Positions 6,301 through 6,474 of a stretch of 6,474 bases of DNA are shown one piece after another; the first letter of the stretch is position 1, and every line of letters begins with the position of its first letter. The translations under genes and the position numbers were made by a program. Below the pieces are notes generated by a model. That model made no database searches and was not told the origin of the DNA. It saw only the letters and a program-made list of their open reading frames with translations. The stretch is from Lentisphaeria bacterium (GTDB lineage Bacteria; Verrucomicrobiota; Lentisphaeria; Victivallales; UBA1829): the NCBI GenBank assembly GCA_017623265.1, contig JAGAPM010000268.1, positions 1 to 6,474 on the forward strand, given 5' to 3'.

Positions 6301-6474
6301 ATGACATTATCTCAATGCGGTAAAACATTTCTCAATGCTCTTCTTTCGGGGCTGGCAATCGGAATTGCCGGAACGGTCTATCTGGCAGTTCCCAATGCAA
6401 ATCTGGGGTCGTTCCTCTTCGCCTTCGCTCTGATGACGATTCTGTGTTACGGGTTCAAACTTTACACCGGTGCC
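6301..6474 (+). CDS. Formate/nitrite transporter-family protein (5' part only)
   Basis: 58 codons are present and the gene runs off the right edge. The start is supported by a well-spaced SD. Two hydrophobic helices are visible: about residues 9-29 (FLNALLSGLAIGIAGTVYLA) and about 35-53, ending in GFKLYTG. The small-residue-rich first helix GLAIGIAGTVYL and the second helix with a closing LYTG fit the start of FNT-family channels, pentameric inner-membrane proteins that move formate, nitrite or similar small monovalent anions. The selectivity residues of the later helices are outside the window, so the substrate is unknown. A formate role would fit the hydrogenase-maturation genes nearby, but this is inference. 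Confidence 0.75.
   Translation, partial: MTLSQCGKTFLNALLSGLAIGIAGTVYLAVPNANLGSFLFAFALMTILCYGFKLYTGA

Overview
The window looks like part of the chromosome of a fermentative, obligately anaerobic, Gram-negative-type bacterium. The evidence is a [FeFe]-hydrogenase maturation GTPase (HydF), a formate/nitrite-family transporter and an O-antigen-ligase-type membrane protein. A member of the Lentisphaerota/Victivallales (PVC group), or a similar gut anaerobe, would fit the mix with a large Gfo/Idh/MocA oxidoreductase. That placement is an impression from gene content and not a proven assignment.

Left half, minus strand (1-2988): a two-gene operon. hydF (2988 to 1747) is intact and carries a G1 P-loop and the CxH...HCxxC iron-sulfur ligand set. 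Its stop codon overlaps, as ATGA, the start of a large gene that runs off the left edge (1750 to 1). That gene encodes a HypF-type protein with the order acylphosphatase-like, double zinc finger, YrdC-like, Kae1-like. It has no stop codon inside the window, so it is easily missed in ORF lists. HypF normally belongs to [NiFe]-hydrogenase maturation. This copy is fused translationally to a [FeFe]-hydrogenase gene and has lost most of the canonical catalytic and metal-binding residues, while keeping all eight zinc-finger cysteines and an unbroken frame. This is the most interesting element here.

Middle (2989-3199): an AT-rich divergent intergenic region. It holds a good candidate promoter for the hydF operon with phased A-tracts upstream of it, and the ribosome binding site of the rightward gene.

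Right half, plus strand (3200-6474): a complete Gfo/Idh/MocA-family oxidoreductase (3200-4480) is followed after 12 bases by an O-antigen ligase/Wzy-like polytopic membrane protein with a C-terminal TPR-like segment (4493-6223). An in-frame TAG codon at 5117-5119 splits that gene. A short spacer with a -10-like element and a strong Shine-Dalgarno sequence then precedes the first 58 codons of a formate/nitrite transporter-family gene (6301 to the right edge).

The hydrogenase-maturation pair and the formate/nitrite-type channel would fit H2/formate metabolism. The oxidoreductase and ligase suggest surface polysaccharide or sugar metabolism. These functional links are inferred from proximity only.
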